A DNA stretch of 32,294 nucleotides from Actinomortierella ambigua (taxonomy: Eukaryota > Mortierellomycota > Mortierellomycetes > Mortierellales > Mortierellaceae): assembly GCA_016098155.1 (NCBI GenBank), contig JAAAJB010000411.1, forward strand, positions 1 through 32,294, read 5' to 3'. The notes under the pieces are model-generated. The model saw nothing but the letters and a program-made list of their open reading frames with translations. It searched no databases and had not been told where the DNA came from. The translations under genes and the position numbers were made by a program. Shown piece after piece: positions 9,371 to 20,100 of this stretch (positions are counted from its first letter, which is position 1; every line of letters begins with the position of its first letter).

Positions 9371-11950
9371 ATGACCTCCATGCAGGCCGACAGTGGGGTG
9401 CATGCACCAGTGGTGCTCCTCGGCACCTTCAACATGAGCCAACGAACGTTTGAGCAGGATCTCTCCGACTGGCTGGCGACCCATCCGTCGCTCTCCACAG
9501 TCCAGCCGCCGTTGCTGCCGCCTTCACCCTTGCCGACGGACTTGTCAGACTCTCCACTTGGTCGCGAGACAGCGACCGCTGCCGCCGCTGCTGCACCACC
9601 TCCACCACAACCAGCGTTCCCACCGCTCATCCCAGACATGGTAGCCATTGCGCTTCAAGAGTTTGCGCCCTACCCAGACGCCTTCCTTCACGGGACATAC
9701 AACCTCGCTGCAAAGATCCAGCACACAGCGAATCTGATTCGCAAGACCCTTCTCAAGACCTGTCCTGGCTATCAATTCTCGCTCCTGTCCCAAGTGTCTC
9801 AAGTCGGCATGACGCTCTTTGTCTTTTCGCGCGACGAGAGCATGACCCCTTATATCCAGTCAATCGCCAATGCCTCGGTCGGTACGGGTCCTTGGGGGAT
9901 GGGCAACAAGGGCGCCGTGGCGACCAAGGTCGCCGTGAGCTTGCCGTACCCTAATAGCCGACCGTTTGAGGTCTGTTTCATCAATGCCCATCTGAGTGCC
10001 CACTTGAACGAGACGCGCCGTCGGAACGATGATTACTTGGCCATCTGCCGCCGCATGATCTTTGTCGAGGAGAAGGACCGCTCCAGGAACGACGTCCATG
10101 TCAACTCGGACAGCGCGAATAGCTATGCTGGCCTGCACACCATGAATGACGACGACCATCACAGCAACAGTGGTGGTAGTGGTAGTAGTGGTATTGGTGG
10201 TATTGGTGGTGTGGGTGGTGGTGTCGACGAAGACGACGTTGATGACGACAGCGACGACGCAGAGGATTTTTACCACATGGACCAAGACCAGCAGCCCTTG
10301 TTGAATGGTCGTGGTCGTAGTAGTGGTGGTGGTGGTATTGGTGGTCATGGTCGTGGGACAACAACAACGACGACCCCCTCGTCAGAGAGGGTGCGTAAGC
10401 GGATCAACCGTCCCAAAGGACCAAGGAAATTCGGCAGCAGCAAGAAGCCCTCGGTTGAGAAGACCATCTTTTCCTGCGACTATATCTTTTGGACCGGCGA
10501 CCTCAACTACCGGCTCGACCTCGAAGAGTCGGACGGCACGCTTCAGAAAAAAAACGGTGGTACAATGACGATGTTCAATAATAAGATGATGAAGAAGAAG
10601 TCGTCGCGTGAAGACCTGCTCTCCCAGCCGACCCCATCCCCCATGTCGGCCTCCGAGTTTGTGCACGCGATCGAGTCGGGCCACTACCGGGCTCTGTACG
10701 CGCACGACCAGTTGTCGGCCCAGCGCAAGACCATGAACGTCTTCAAGGGCTTCCACGAGGCCCCCCTCGCCTTTGCCCCGACCTACAAGTTCCGGATGGG
10801 CACCTCCAAATACGACATTCGCAAACGCATCCCCGCTTGGACGGACCGTGTCCTGTGGTTTGTCCACCCACACGATGCCTCGAGTGTCGAGCGCGCCACC
10901 GAGGATGAGGTCGATGCTTGGGATGAACACTCGACCGGGTTGGGCTATGGCAAGCTGCCCATGGAGTCGACCATCCGTCGCTCTCGGAGCTTGTACGCAA
11001 GTTCCGATTTTGGAATGCCTGGTCCGCCGGGAGTAGGAGCGGGAGCGACCGTCGGGTCCATTGCCACGGCGGCTAGTATCTTGGAAGGGCCGTTGAACAA
11101 GAGTCTGGCCACCCATCGGAGCGACAGCATGTCCATTCGCAGCAATAGCAGCAGCATCAGCAGCAGCAACGTTGGTGGAGGCGACGGTGGTGATGCTAGA
11201 GCCGGGACCAGTGGCTCAGAGTCCCGGTCCCGTGGCACGTTTTCGAGCCTGGCGAAACGAGGCAGTGCCCGGGTGCCGGTCCTCGACCAACAAATGTTCC
11301 AGCCTCCTCGGGCGTCGACCACGTTGGTCCATTCCCCTTCAACCATGTCGCTGGCCAGTCAGAGCAGCAACGGTACGACAATGGCGCATTTACATAGTAG
11401 TGGTGGAGGTGGAGAGCCGTCGATGACGACCATGGCTTCCTCGGCCTCGTTGTTGAGTAACCGCTCAGGACGCAATTCGGGTGGGGCTGCCACCACTGCC
11501 ACTACGAACAGTAGCATTTCCCCAGGAGCAGGAGGAGCAGCGGCAGCAGCAGCAGCAGCAGGAGGAGCAGGAGCAGGTATTGGACCGTCATCAACGTTCT
11601 TGACCTCCTCCTCCTCGTCGTCGTCTCTACTGCAAGCCCAGCAAGTGGCGCAAAGGGTAGAGACGAGTACGAGTCCATTGTTGATCCACTACTACACGTC
11701 CCATCCGTTCTACGTGTCGTCGGATCACAAGCCAGTATCAGCGCTGTTCACGCTGCTGCCCCACAACCTGGCGACACAGCTGCAAGTCAGTCCGTATGGC
11801 ATTGACCGCCACTGGCGGCTGAAGAAGTTTATGGGCCAGAAGCTGACGACGATTGCCGGCCATCTGCTGCGATGGGGTTTTTTGGTGATGGGCTTCATAG
11901 CCTTGGTAGGACTGTTTGTCTTTGTTCGGAGGCATCTTCATGGGTGGTGA
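9371..11950 (+). CDS. Tail-anchored inositol polyphosphate 5-phosphatase, Inp54-like
   Basis: Single exon, 859 residues. The IPPc catalytic signatures appear in order: Gly-Thr-Phe-Asn (18-21), Leu-Gln-Glu with metal-binding Glu97, Asn179-Lys180-Gly, Asn205-Ala-His207, Trp374-Thr-Gly-Asp377-Leu-Asn379-Tyr, Pro488-Ala-Trp-Thr-Asp492-Arg493 and Ser784-Asp785-His786-Lys787. The family removes the 5-phosphate of PI(4,5)P2 and related lipids in a Mg-dependent reaction. Residues 835-852 form one membrane span followed by a short basic end, as in yeast Inp54, which sits on the ER facing the cytosol. The protein is more than twice the length of yeast Inp54. The extra length is in Gly/Ser/Asp-rich insertions at about 235-355 and 505-770, the second separating two active-site motifs. 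Thr replaces the more usual Cys in PxWxDR. The start was chosen at the first of two nearby Met codons after the T tract. No intron is required anywhere. Confidence 0.93.
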   Translation: MTSMQADSGVHAPVVLLGTFNMSQRTFEQDLSDWLATHPSLSTVQPPLLPPSPLPTDLSDSPLGRETATAAAAAAPPPPQPAFPPLIPDMVAIALQEFAPYPDAFLHGTYNLAAKIQHTANLIRKTLLKTCPGYQFSLLSQVSQVGMTLFVFSRDESMTPYIQSIANASVGTGPWGMGNKGAVATKVAVSLPYPNSRPFEVCFINAHLSAHLNETRRRNDDYLAICRRMIFVEEKDRSRNDVHVNSDSANSYAGLHTMNDDDHHSNSGGSGSSGIGGIGGVGGGVDEDDVDDDSDDAEDFYHMDQDQQPLLNGRGRSSGGGGIGGHGRGTTTTTTPSSERVRKRINRPKGPRKFGSSKKPSVEKTIFSCDYIFWTGDLNYRLDLEESDGTLQKKNGGTMTMFNNKMMKKKSSREDLLSQPTPSPMSASEFVHAIESGHYRALYAHDQLSAQRKTMNVFKGFHEAPLAFAPTYKFRMGTSKYDIRKRIPAWTDRVLWFVHPHDASSVERATEDEVDAWDEHSTGLGYGKLPMESTIRRSRSLYASSDFGMPGPPGVGAGATVGSIATAASILEGPLNKSLATHRSDSMSIRSNSSSISSSNVGGGDGGDARAGTSGSESRSRGTFSSLAKRGSARVPVLDQQMFQPPRASTTLVHSPSTMSLASQSSNGTTMAHLHSSGGGGEPSMTTMASSASLLSNRSGRNSGGAATTATTNSSISPGAGGAAAAAAAAGGAGAGIGPSSTFLTSSSSSSSLLQAQQVAQRVETSTSPLLIHYYTSHPFYVSSDHKPVSALFTLLPHNLATQLQVSPYGIDRHWRLKKFMGQKLTTIAGHLLRWGFLVMGFIALVGLFVFVRRHLHGW

Positions 11951-12405
11951 AAGGGGGTGTGGTAAAGGAGTAAGAGACAGGCATATGTATACTCAGAATG
12001 TAGCCCTTCCCAACGTCAACAAACAAATACTTACTACCCTGGCAGGGGTGGGGTGTGTGAAAAGATAAAAAAAAAAATTTCCGACCGGGGCAGGCTTGAC
12101 TGACTCACTGCAAATGGATACAATCAAAGTCACTCCTCTTTCTGTCGGTATATGAAGTTGAGGGAGGGGAACCTCACTCCTCCAACCCACACCCACATTC
12201 TGATTCCCCTTCATTTGCATTCCCCTTCATCCATCTCTGGAGTCAATTGCCTCTCAACCTCATTGTCTGGACCCTCAACCCAACTTTTTTTTTTTGCCAA
12301 CAAACTCGTACTCTTGATCATACTTGTATCGACCTGTACTGCTTGCCCCCTCCGCACAAACCCTCTCTGTCTTATCTCCTCTCACAATACATACGCACAA
12401 CAAAA
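11951..12405 (+). promoter_or_regulatory. HIS7 upstream region
   Basis: This 455 bp gap lies between the 5-phosphatase stop and the HIS7 start. It should serve as terminator for the former and promoter for the latter. It contains a Gcn4-type site at about 12101-12108, an A run at 12069-12079, a long pyrimidine-rich block from about 12160 to 12300 with a T run near 12284-12294, and an A-rich CAAAAATG start context. Confidence 0.6.
12101..12108 (+). promoter_or_regulatory. Gcn4/Cpc1-type element (TGACTCA)
   Basis: A perfect palindromic TGACTCA lies about 300 bp upstream of the HIS7 start; my coordinate is certain to within one base. In fungi this bZIP site drives amino-acid biosynthetic genes under general amino-acid control, and HIS genes are classic targets. 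Use of the site here is inferred from the match and its location. Confidence 0.65.
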
Positions 12406-14266
12406 ATGCCAGGAACATATCTGCTCGACTACGGTGCAGGCAACGTCCGTTCGCTCGTCAACGCCGTCAAGAAGATTGGCCACGACATCACCTATGTCAA
12501 GGATCCCTCCGACATTCTCAAGGCCGATGTATGTTGTATCATAGTGGAAAAATGGATCGCTGTTGTTGTCTTCTGGATCAGCTTGTTTTGCCCCTCTTCC
12601 TCTCCCCCCTGATGTGATTTAAATTGTCCGTTGCCACTAAACTTTTATCAATAACCCCTTGACAACATAGAAACTCATCTTCCCAGGCGTCGGCGCCTTT
12701 GGCTCGGCCCTCGCATCGCTGCACAGCAAGGGCTACGCCGAGCCCTTAAAGGCGTACATCGCCTCCGGCAAGCCGTTCATGGGCATCTGCGTGGGCATGC
12801 AGTCGCTGTTTGAAGGGTCGGACGAGAGCCCCTCGACCCCAGGTCTGGGGATCTTCCCCGGTCGGGTGGCGCTGTTTGACAGCAAGACCAAGGCCGTGCC
12901 CCACATGGGATGGAACACCACACGGACGTTGCAAGGGTACGAGGCCATGTTGGACAATGGACTGGAACCGGGCCGCGCCTACTATTTCGTTCACTCGTAT
13001 GCGGTTCCGTTCTCGGGCAAGGAAGAGGATCGACGATGGGTCTTGACCACGACCCAGTATGGCGATGAGGTCTTTGTGAGCTCCATCTTGAGAGACAACG
13101 TCTTTGCGACCCAGTTCCACCCGGAAAAGTCGGGCTTTGCTGGACTCAACATCCTCCGTGCCTTCTTGGACGGCGGCGCCGATGCTGCGGCCAAGGCCCA
13201 GTATGCGGCCCTGTTGGCTCAGGACCAGCAAGCAAGACTCACCGCCTCGCCATCACTGCCACCCCCACCACCATCGCAGGACGAGTTCACCAAGCGCATC
13301 GTCGCCTGTCTGGACGTGCGCGCCAACGACCAAGGCGACCTCGTCGTGACCAAGGGTGACCAGTACGACGTGCGCGAGCAAGGCAACGCCGCGACGGGCG
13401 AGAAGGGCGATGTACGGAACCTGGGCAAGCCCGTCGAGTTGGCGCGGCGCTATTTCGAGGAAGGCGCGGACGAAGTCACCTTTCTCAACATCACCTCGTT
13501 CCGGAACTGCCCCTTGCAGGACACGCCCATGTTGGAGGTCCTCCGTCAGACCTCCGAGACCGTCTTTGTGCCGTTGACGATCGGTGGTGGTATCAAGGAC
13601 GTGGTGGACCCTGATGGCACCGTGCACCCGGCCCTGGAGGTCGCCGGTGAGTACTTTCGCTCCGGCGCCGACAAGGTCTCCATCGGCTCCGATGCCGTCT
13701 ACGCCGCCGAAAAGTTTTATGCCCTCGGTGGCAAGGGTGATGGCACGTCCGCGATCGAGACCATCGCCCATGCCTATGGCTCGCAGGCCGTCGTCATCTC
13801 CGTCGACCCCAAGCGTGTCTACGTTGCTTCCCCTTCGGAGACGGCGCACCACGTGATCGAGGCCCAGGAGCCCGGACCCAACGGCGAGAAGTACTGTTGG
13901 TACCAATGCACGGTCAGCGGCGGTCGTGAGGGCCGGGATCTGGACGTGCGACAGTTGGTGACGGCCTGTGAGGCGCTGGGAGCCGGCGAGATCCTGTTGA
14001 ACTCGATGGATCAGGATGGTATGAAGCGCGGCTATGATCTGAAGCTGATCCAGGATGTCAAGGCGGCCGTCCATATCCCCGTCATTGCCTCGAGTGGAGC
14101 CGGTGCGCCCGCCCATTTCGTCGATGCCTTCCAAAAGACGACCGTCGAGGCCGCCCTCGCGGCGGGTATCTTCCACCGCAGGGAGGTGCCCCTCGAGTCC
14201 GTTAAGCAGGCGTTGCTGGATCACCAGATCCGCGTTCGTAAACCGGATGCATCTCTGAAGGCATAA
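12406..14266 (+). CDS. HIS7: Imidazole glycerol phosphate synthase, bifunctional glutamine amidotransferase/cyclase
   Basis: Two exons, 12406-12528 and 12671-14266, giving 572 residues, close to yeast His7. The N-terminal part is the HisH-type class I glutaminase with the triad Cys81 (Gly-Ile-Cys-Val-Gly), His191 and Glu193 (His-Pro-Glu-Lys). A short linker with a Pro run leads to the HisF-type (beta/alpha)8 barrel from about residue 247, with catalytic Asp256 (Cys-Leu-Asp-Val) and Asp420 (Ser-Val-Asp-Pro-Lys). The enzyme channels ammonia from glutamine to PRFAR, making imidazole glycerol phosphate and AICAR, the fifth step of histidine synthesis and a link to purine synthesis. It acts in the cytosol. 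The intron of 142 nt falls after Ala-Asp and rejoins at Lys-Leu-Ile-Phe-Pro-Gly, keeping phase 0. Without splicing the glutaminase would lack its oxyanion-hole strand. Assignment is secure. Confidence 0.98.
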
Positions 14267-14336
14267 AGAACAAAAGATGAAGAAGTGGAAGAAGATTTTT
14301 TTTTTGTAATTTCGCCCTTTCCACTTTCATATATAT

Positions 14337-14342
14337 AATAAA
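14337..14342 (+). terminator. AATAAA polyadenylation signal of HIS7
   Basis: AATAAA lies 71 nt after the HIS7 stop codon in a TATATATAATAAAA context. This is the expected place for a fungal 3'-end positioning element. Confidence 0.6.
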
Positions 14343-15253
14343 AACATGTACACTTGACCATGCTCATCGTAGGGAATACGGGAAAATGATATGTCAGATT
14401 TCTAATGGGCATGCCAGAAGGTTGATTTGCCACCCTTTCTCTCTCTCCTCTTGTTTGATCTCATTTCGCTATCTTCAATCTCTTCAATGGGAAGGAAATC
14501 ATTCAGAGCAGGGTTGCCATGGGGTATACCAAGAAGAGCAAATGAAACACGATGCAAAATCAGGAAAAAAAAATACAAAAGTAGCCTGTTCAACAATGCA
14601 AAGGATTGGGGAGACAAGTCTATCGTGATAACTACGGCATGAAAAAAAAGGACCTCCCAAGTCAAAGAATAAAAAGACATTCTTCAAACAGGAAGGAACT
14701 AACAAACAAAAATGGAGTTGTTGTGACTACGTGGAAAAACACGAAGAGAAGCATCGGTGAAAATGCAACACGGACGAAAGGAAAGAAACGGACCACGACA
14801 ATAGGACAATCAACAGCAGAGTAAAAATCAAAGATTTTCTATGCTGGTGCCGAAAAAAAAGAACTCTGAGGGGAAGTGAGGGTAGGGCTGTGATGGGCAG
14901 GTATGGTGTACGAAGGAGGTGCGGAGCAAAATAATCTCAATGGTATGAGACTGAGTAAAGCTGCCGCCAAGCGTCGAAAGATGGATTGGCGCAGCATCCA
15001 TGTATGGATGGGGTTGGAAGGGCATCGTCCTGACGATCATTGGATCGTGAGGACGATCAAGTCGGTAGCGTTTGCGTATGGGTGGTAGTAGTGGTGGTGG
15101 TGATGGCAGGTCATATCGGTCATAAAGATGTTTTGTCGTGGTCATAAAAAAATAAAAGGGTCGTAACAGAAAAAAGAAAACAAGAGGATGACGGCTTCGC
15201 TCCGAATGCGTCATTGATTGTTGTCTACTGAGCCTCGAGTGCCCAGGAATTCG

Positions 15254-15279
15254 CCAGGGCTTCTGCAAGCTAGCCCTGG
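15254..15279. repeat. Perfect 8-bp inverted repeat downstream of the PIP5K gene
   Basis: CCAGGGCT and AGCCCTGG are exact reverse complements separated by 10 nt. An overlapping GCTT/AAGC pair offers an alternative inner stem. It lies about 240 nt beyond the PIP5K stop, so it may be part of that transcript's 3' end. Confidence 0.6.
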
Positions 15280-15520
15280 ATGAAAAGAAAAAAGGGGGCC
15301 TCATCTCAAAAATGTTCGCTCGGTCGGGTCCCTTTGGGTCATTGTCGTTTCCGTTTCTGGCTGCTGTTGGCCGGTTCCTGTGTAAATCCGGCGTAGTTCA
15401 CAAGGCTCTCCTGATTGTTTGTTGGAACCTGTCCTATAGAGTTTGTCAAATCGTTTTTTTTTGTTGGTTTGTTGGTTTGTTTGTCTTGGGTCCTCTTGCT
15501 GGGCGACCTCCTCCTCCCAG

Positions 15521-17115
15521 CTACTCCGAATGAGGATGGGCCTTGGCTTCCAGAGCCGGTAGTACGTCATTGTTGACTTTGAGCGCATGGATCATAAAGC
15601 TCAAGAAGCGCGATGCGTATTCTACTGGATTAACAGCCGATATTGCGTGCTATTCGAGCCCAGCGAACAAAAAAAAAAAAGACATAAATGATTAGTATGC
15701 CAATCATGGTCTCCACCCCAGTGTGAGCAAAAGGTGATTTTCGACTGGGTTATTGATCTCACCTTATCTTGACTTAGACTCTTCCAAAAGTGCTCAACCT
15801 TCTTGACATAGTTGTAAGGCGTTAGAATGTCGATAATGCCCAGATAGTACAGGTCCTGCCCTCGTTCGTTCTGCTCGTTGGTTGATAGTAATCCTCCATC
15901 GTCCGCGTAAAAGATACAATGCCGTCGCTCCGAGAATGAGTCGGACGGTAGACTGGTCGGACCTAGCGCGACAGGATCCGAGACCTTGACGGCTTTGCGC
16001 AGGGCGTTGACTTTGCTCTCTCGCTTGTCCCGCCTGGACGGTTCTCGAGCGAGGGATTTGGACGTGTCTGGATGGAAGACTTTGAGGGTATTGTCACGGA
16101 TGTTGTCCTTGTTGCCACGCTCGAGGTCGTGTATGCCAATCAACAAACTATAGTCCATGATGTTCAGCCGTGCCAGCAATTGCACGTCGCGCTTGATCTG
16201 CTCCACAAACAGGTGTCGACGTTCCGGTCCCAATTCGAGTTTGCGATTCTTGTTGACCCAGTTGAGATCCTTTTGGGTAGCACGAGGGTTGTTGGCCAGC
16301 TCCTCATCGGAAATGGCCCGTCCAAGCGTCGATCCCTTCAAATCAAAAGTCTCGTGGATATCGCGGTTCGGTGGGAAGACGTTACCCATGACGACAAAGT
16401 GGATCTTGCGGCCATGTGGCAACTTGACACGATGGAGTCCAAAGAATCGGCAGAGAAGGGTATGAGGATTTTGCTTGACATGCTATATTGCGTGAGGATT
16501 GAGTTGGATGAGGACAATAAGAAAATGATGCCGCGTTAATGACATGTTGCACAATTTGAAGAGTCTGTTGTTGGGCCTGAGAAAGAACGAGTCTTTACGT
16601 TAAAGTAATCCTTGAGGATCTTGCGCATAAACTTGTGCTCCGCATGGTGGATGGTTTTGATGATGAAACGGTAGTCCTGAGAAAAGTAAAAGAAGCTTCC
16701 ACTCTTGCCGGGCGAGCCAAGCTCAGAAAGAATGTATTTGCTCGTCAACGAGACCTAAGATTGCAGCAGAACAAATAAGAGCAAAAAAAAAAAGAAAAGC
16801 TCCAAAAATGGTTAATTGATCTTTCCTGACCCTGATCGTGGTTTAGTATGCGGGGCGGGGGGAGTGTAGGAAAGTGTTTTTAGGCTGCTGCAGGACAACT
16901 CTACTACGACCAAAAAGAGGGTTTTCCAGATGGGGTATCCCAAAGAGTATGAGACTCATTTCCCGTGCAGTGCAGCCGTACTCCCGCCCTAAACAAAAGC
17001 CTTTTAACGGGGCCTGACTATAGCTACTGTAACCCCTCCATCCGCCTTTTATCCCTCTCTCTTACTCTCTCTCTCTCTCTCTGTCTGTCTTTCTCTGCCT
17101 CTGTCCATCACTGCC

Positions 17116-17159
<44 letters not shown>

Positions 17160-20100
17160 TCCTGCGATTAGTGGAGTGGCGCAAGCATGTTTTGGGGAGG
17201 CGGCATGTAGAAAATAAATGAATCAATAAATAAATAAAAAAAAAGCATGGCGCCCACATGTTTGCGACAAAGATAGATCAAACGTATGTATGTATGTCTA
17301 GGCTGGTAGGGTTGTCGATGGAACGAACAACCAAAAGGCGGTGTAACGTGGCTCCAAAACATAGTGGACAGAAATAAAACATCCAAACGAGTGCCCTTCG
17401 CTCTCCCTCACTTTGCCTCTCTCTCTCTATCTCCTCCCCTTCCTTTTCATTTGGGTGGTGGAAGAAAGAAAAAAAAGGGTTCAACAGCAATGAAAGAATG
17501 AAAATGCGCCGAAAGAGCAACTCTCGTCCTAGCGACGGCCAACCCGGTGGACCATGGTTTTTCCTGCACAAGACACCCATATCAGAGGCCCTGCCCACTA
17601 AATTCTTTCGCTCTCTCGCTCTTCTATCTCTCCATCTCTTCTCCGCCTTCCTCCTTTCTTTTTTTTTTTCGCCCTTCTGGTGCTGGGGGGGGGGGGGGAG
17701 GGAGGCTGCCTGCATGCGGAACAGGGCTCCCATGCGCCTCTTTCTCTCTGTTGCTCGATACCACATCACATCAATGTCTCTCTTTAGTTTCCCTGAAAAT
17801 ACAATATACATGTGTGTGTGTGTGTGTGTGGAGGGGAAGGGTAGTCCACTCACCAGATAGTCCGAGGCGTCAATGTGAAAGTCCTCGCGCAGGTGACGGA
17901 ACACCCAGGGCGCATAGTCCTTAAACTTGAAGTCGTACTTGGAGGAGGGCGTCAATTCATTGCCCGTGCTAACAAAGAAAAATCCCCGTGCGGCAAGGAA
18001 GGACAGAGAGAAAGCAAAATGAGTCTTAATACCCCTTTCTTGTTTTCCTCGGAAGAAACAACAGCCCTGGTTTTCGGGAAGGAGAGTCGATCTCATTGCC
18101 AAGACAAAAAAAAACAACAACAAAATCTTACATATCAAAGGCCAGCTTGTGGGCCGAAGTAAAGTCCTCGTCGACCAAGGCTCGTTGGGGTTTGGCATTG
18201 CAGCGCGACACCTGTAGAAACATCAGAGAGGAGAGAGCACCATGTTAGGAGAGACAGACAGACACACAGAGAGCGAGACGGACAGATAGACAGGCAGACA
18301 GTGAACAAGGGACTGAGTGAGCGTGCAAGATAAAGTAGAGCAACAGCTATCCATCGGAAACAACACTGCAGAGCCAAACAAGCAGCGAGATTGAAAAAAA
18401 AAAATTCGCGCAGTAATCGCTCTAGATGGGGGGGGGGCTAATGGACCTGATCTATCTTCACAACCGACAGCATCAAAGGACGAGCAAAGCTCCACCCCTT
18501 TACGGGATCATGGAACGATCCAACAAAGGCAAAAAAAAAAACACGGTCGAAAAAAAAAAACGGACAAACGGACAAACCAGACAAACCGGTAATCGAGAGA
18601 AAAGAAGAGTCGAGTAGAGTAATGTGAAAGAGAAAGAGGAGAGGGACTTACACTGACGCGGATGCCTGTAAGCATATTGTACATGAGCACATAGTTGACA
18701 TGGTCCTCACCAATGCGGGTACCAATCAGGACACGATCATCATCATCGTCCTTCTTGCGCTTCGACATTCGGCGACTGTTGTTCTTCTTCAGCGCCTCCA
18801 TTCGACGCCGTGCCTCTTCTAGGTCGTCCATGTCGAGCTCACCATCCGAATGGTGTCGCAACGACGCAGACCCCAGATCGGCCGAGTATGTATTGCGGCG
18901 GTAGATCTGCCGCCGACGGGGTCGCGCCGTAGTGTACGCTGACGAACCCTCGCCAACACCTGTACCTGTACCTGTACCTGTGCCTACGCCACCAGTACTG
19001 CTGCCAGCAGCGGGGGACTGTTGTTGTTGTTGTTGATCGTGATGTTGATGATGTTGTTGTTGTGGAGAGAAAGACGAGGAGGTTGAGGAAGAACAAGATG
19101 AGGATGTGGACAATGATAATCGAGATGGACGTTGCAATGGGTGCAATGTGTTCATATGGGTATCGGGTGTCAAGAGTGAACCACCAACCTTGCGTACCTC
19201 CATGGTGGTGGCACGACTTGGAGGACCAAATGGGTGAGGCGATCTGGTAGGGCTTGCCGCCGCCGCCGAGGACGTCGTCGGTAACTGCGCGAACTGGTGT
19301 CCGCTTCCAGTACCTGCAGTCGCGCTTGGGACAGGATTGGATAAATGAATCGGTTGTGAACGTAGCTGATGTTGATGTTGTTGTTGTTGATGTTGTAGTG
19401 ATGGTTGCTGTTGTTGAGGTATCGGCAACTGCTGGGATAAAAGAGCATTGGAAGCACCATGTTGCTGGTGCTGTTGCTTTTGCTGAAGGTCGACAGCGAC
19501 AGTTGCTGATGTGGCGGTAGCAATTGGAGAGTGTTGTTGTTGTTGTTGTTGTTGATGCTGGTGTTCGCTCGAGACGGATACTGGGGAATATTCAGCCCGT
19601 TGCTGCTGCTGCTGCTGCCTTGAGGACAGCTGTGTAGAAGCAGCTGCAAGCGCTTCGCCTGTCAGGATTGAAGGGGTCGATGCTGTGATGTGGATGGCAG
19701 GCGAGCTTGAGGAAGGGGGCATGGGGGTAGTCGCAAGCGAGGTCAGTCGAGCAGCAGCAGATGAAGGGTCGGTCACCTTTGTGGGCGAGTAGCTCACGGG
19801 ACGAGCACGTCCGGTGGGCCGCGAAGTAGGGGACGATGTAGGAGAGCTTGAAGGCGTTGAGTAGTTGTTGCTGCTGCTGCTGTTGCTGTTGCTGTAGTAG
19901 GCGTCAGAGCCAGCACCAAAAGAGCCACCATTGCCATTGACGATGGGGTAGTTACTGCTAACGCCATTGGCTTGGCCACCCACTCTTGCTGGCGAGAAGG
20001 AAGTCTGAGCAGGGCGTGCGGTGGTGGTGGTCGTGGTGGTCGTGGTGGTGGTGGTGGTGGTGGTGGTTGTGGCTGTGGAGGGAGAGGTGAAAGAGGACTT

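Larger units (their letters stand above)
14267..15520. other. Convergent 3' intergenic region between HIS7 and the PIP5K gene
   Basis: Both neighbours end here, so this 1.25 kb should hold two 3' untranslated regions and terminators. It is A/T-richer and purine-rich on the plus strand from 14550 to 14830. An inverted repeat lies at 15254-15279. A 158-codon open frame on the minus strand (14828-15304) is Phe/Pro/His-rich and has no family signature. No gene is supported. Confidence 0.55.
16755..17853 (-). other. Intron 3 (1099 nt) of the PIP5K gene
   Basis: The donor GTGAGTGG follows Asp-Tyr-Leu (17853) and the acceptor CTTAG precedes Val-Ser-Leu (16755). Nothing from the family is missing between them. 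The intron contains a CT-rich plus-strand microsatellite (17052-17160), a (TG)10 tract (17811-17830), G runs near 16854-16861 and 17685-17698, and several A runs. No nested gene is supported on either strand. Confidence 0.85.

Noticed and set aside
12114..12155. A 13-codon upstream ORF before HIS7 whose TGA overlaps the ATG of a second upstream frame (12152-12544)
   Set aside because: Both start close to the Gcn4-type site and probably lie upstream of the transcription start in the pyrimidine-rich block. Without a mapped start they cannot be called leader ORFs.
14828..15304. A 158-codon minus-strand open frame downstream of the kinase gene
   Set aside because: Its composition (Phe runs from A tracts, Pro/His-rich) looks like translated non-coding DNA, it shows no family signature, and it lies in the expected 3' region of the kinase transcript.
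17278..17853. Possible nested gene or missed exon in the long kinase intron
   Set aside because: The kinase family has no residues between Tyr-Leu and Val-Ser-Leu here, and the long open frame is made of Arg/Glu/Phe repeats from microsatellites.
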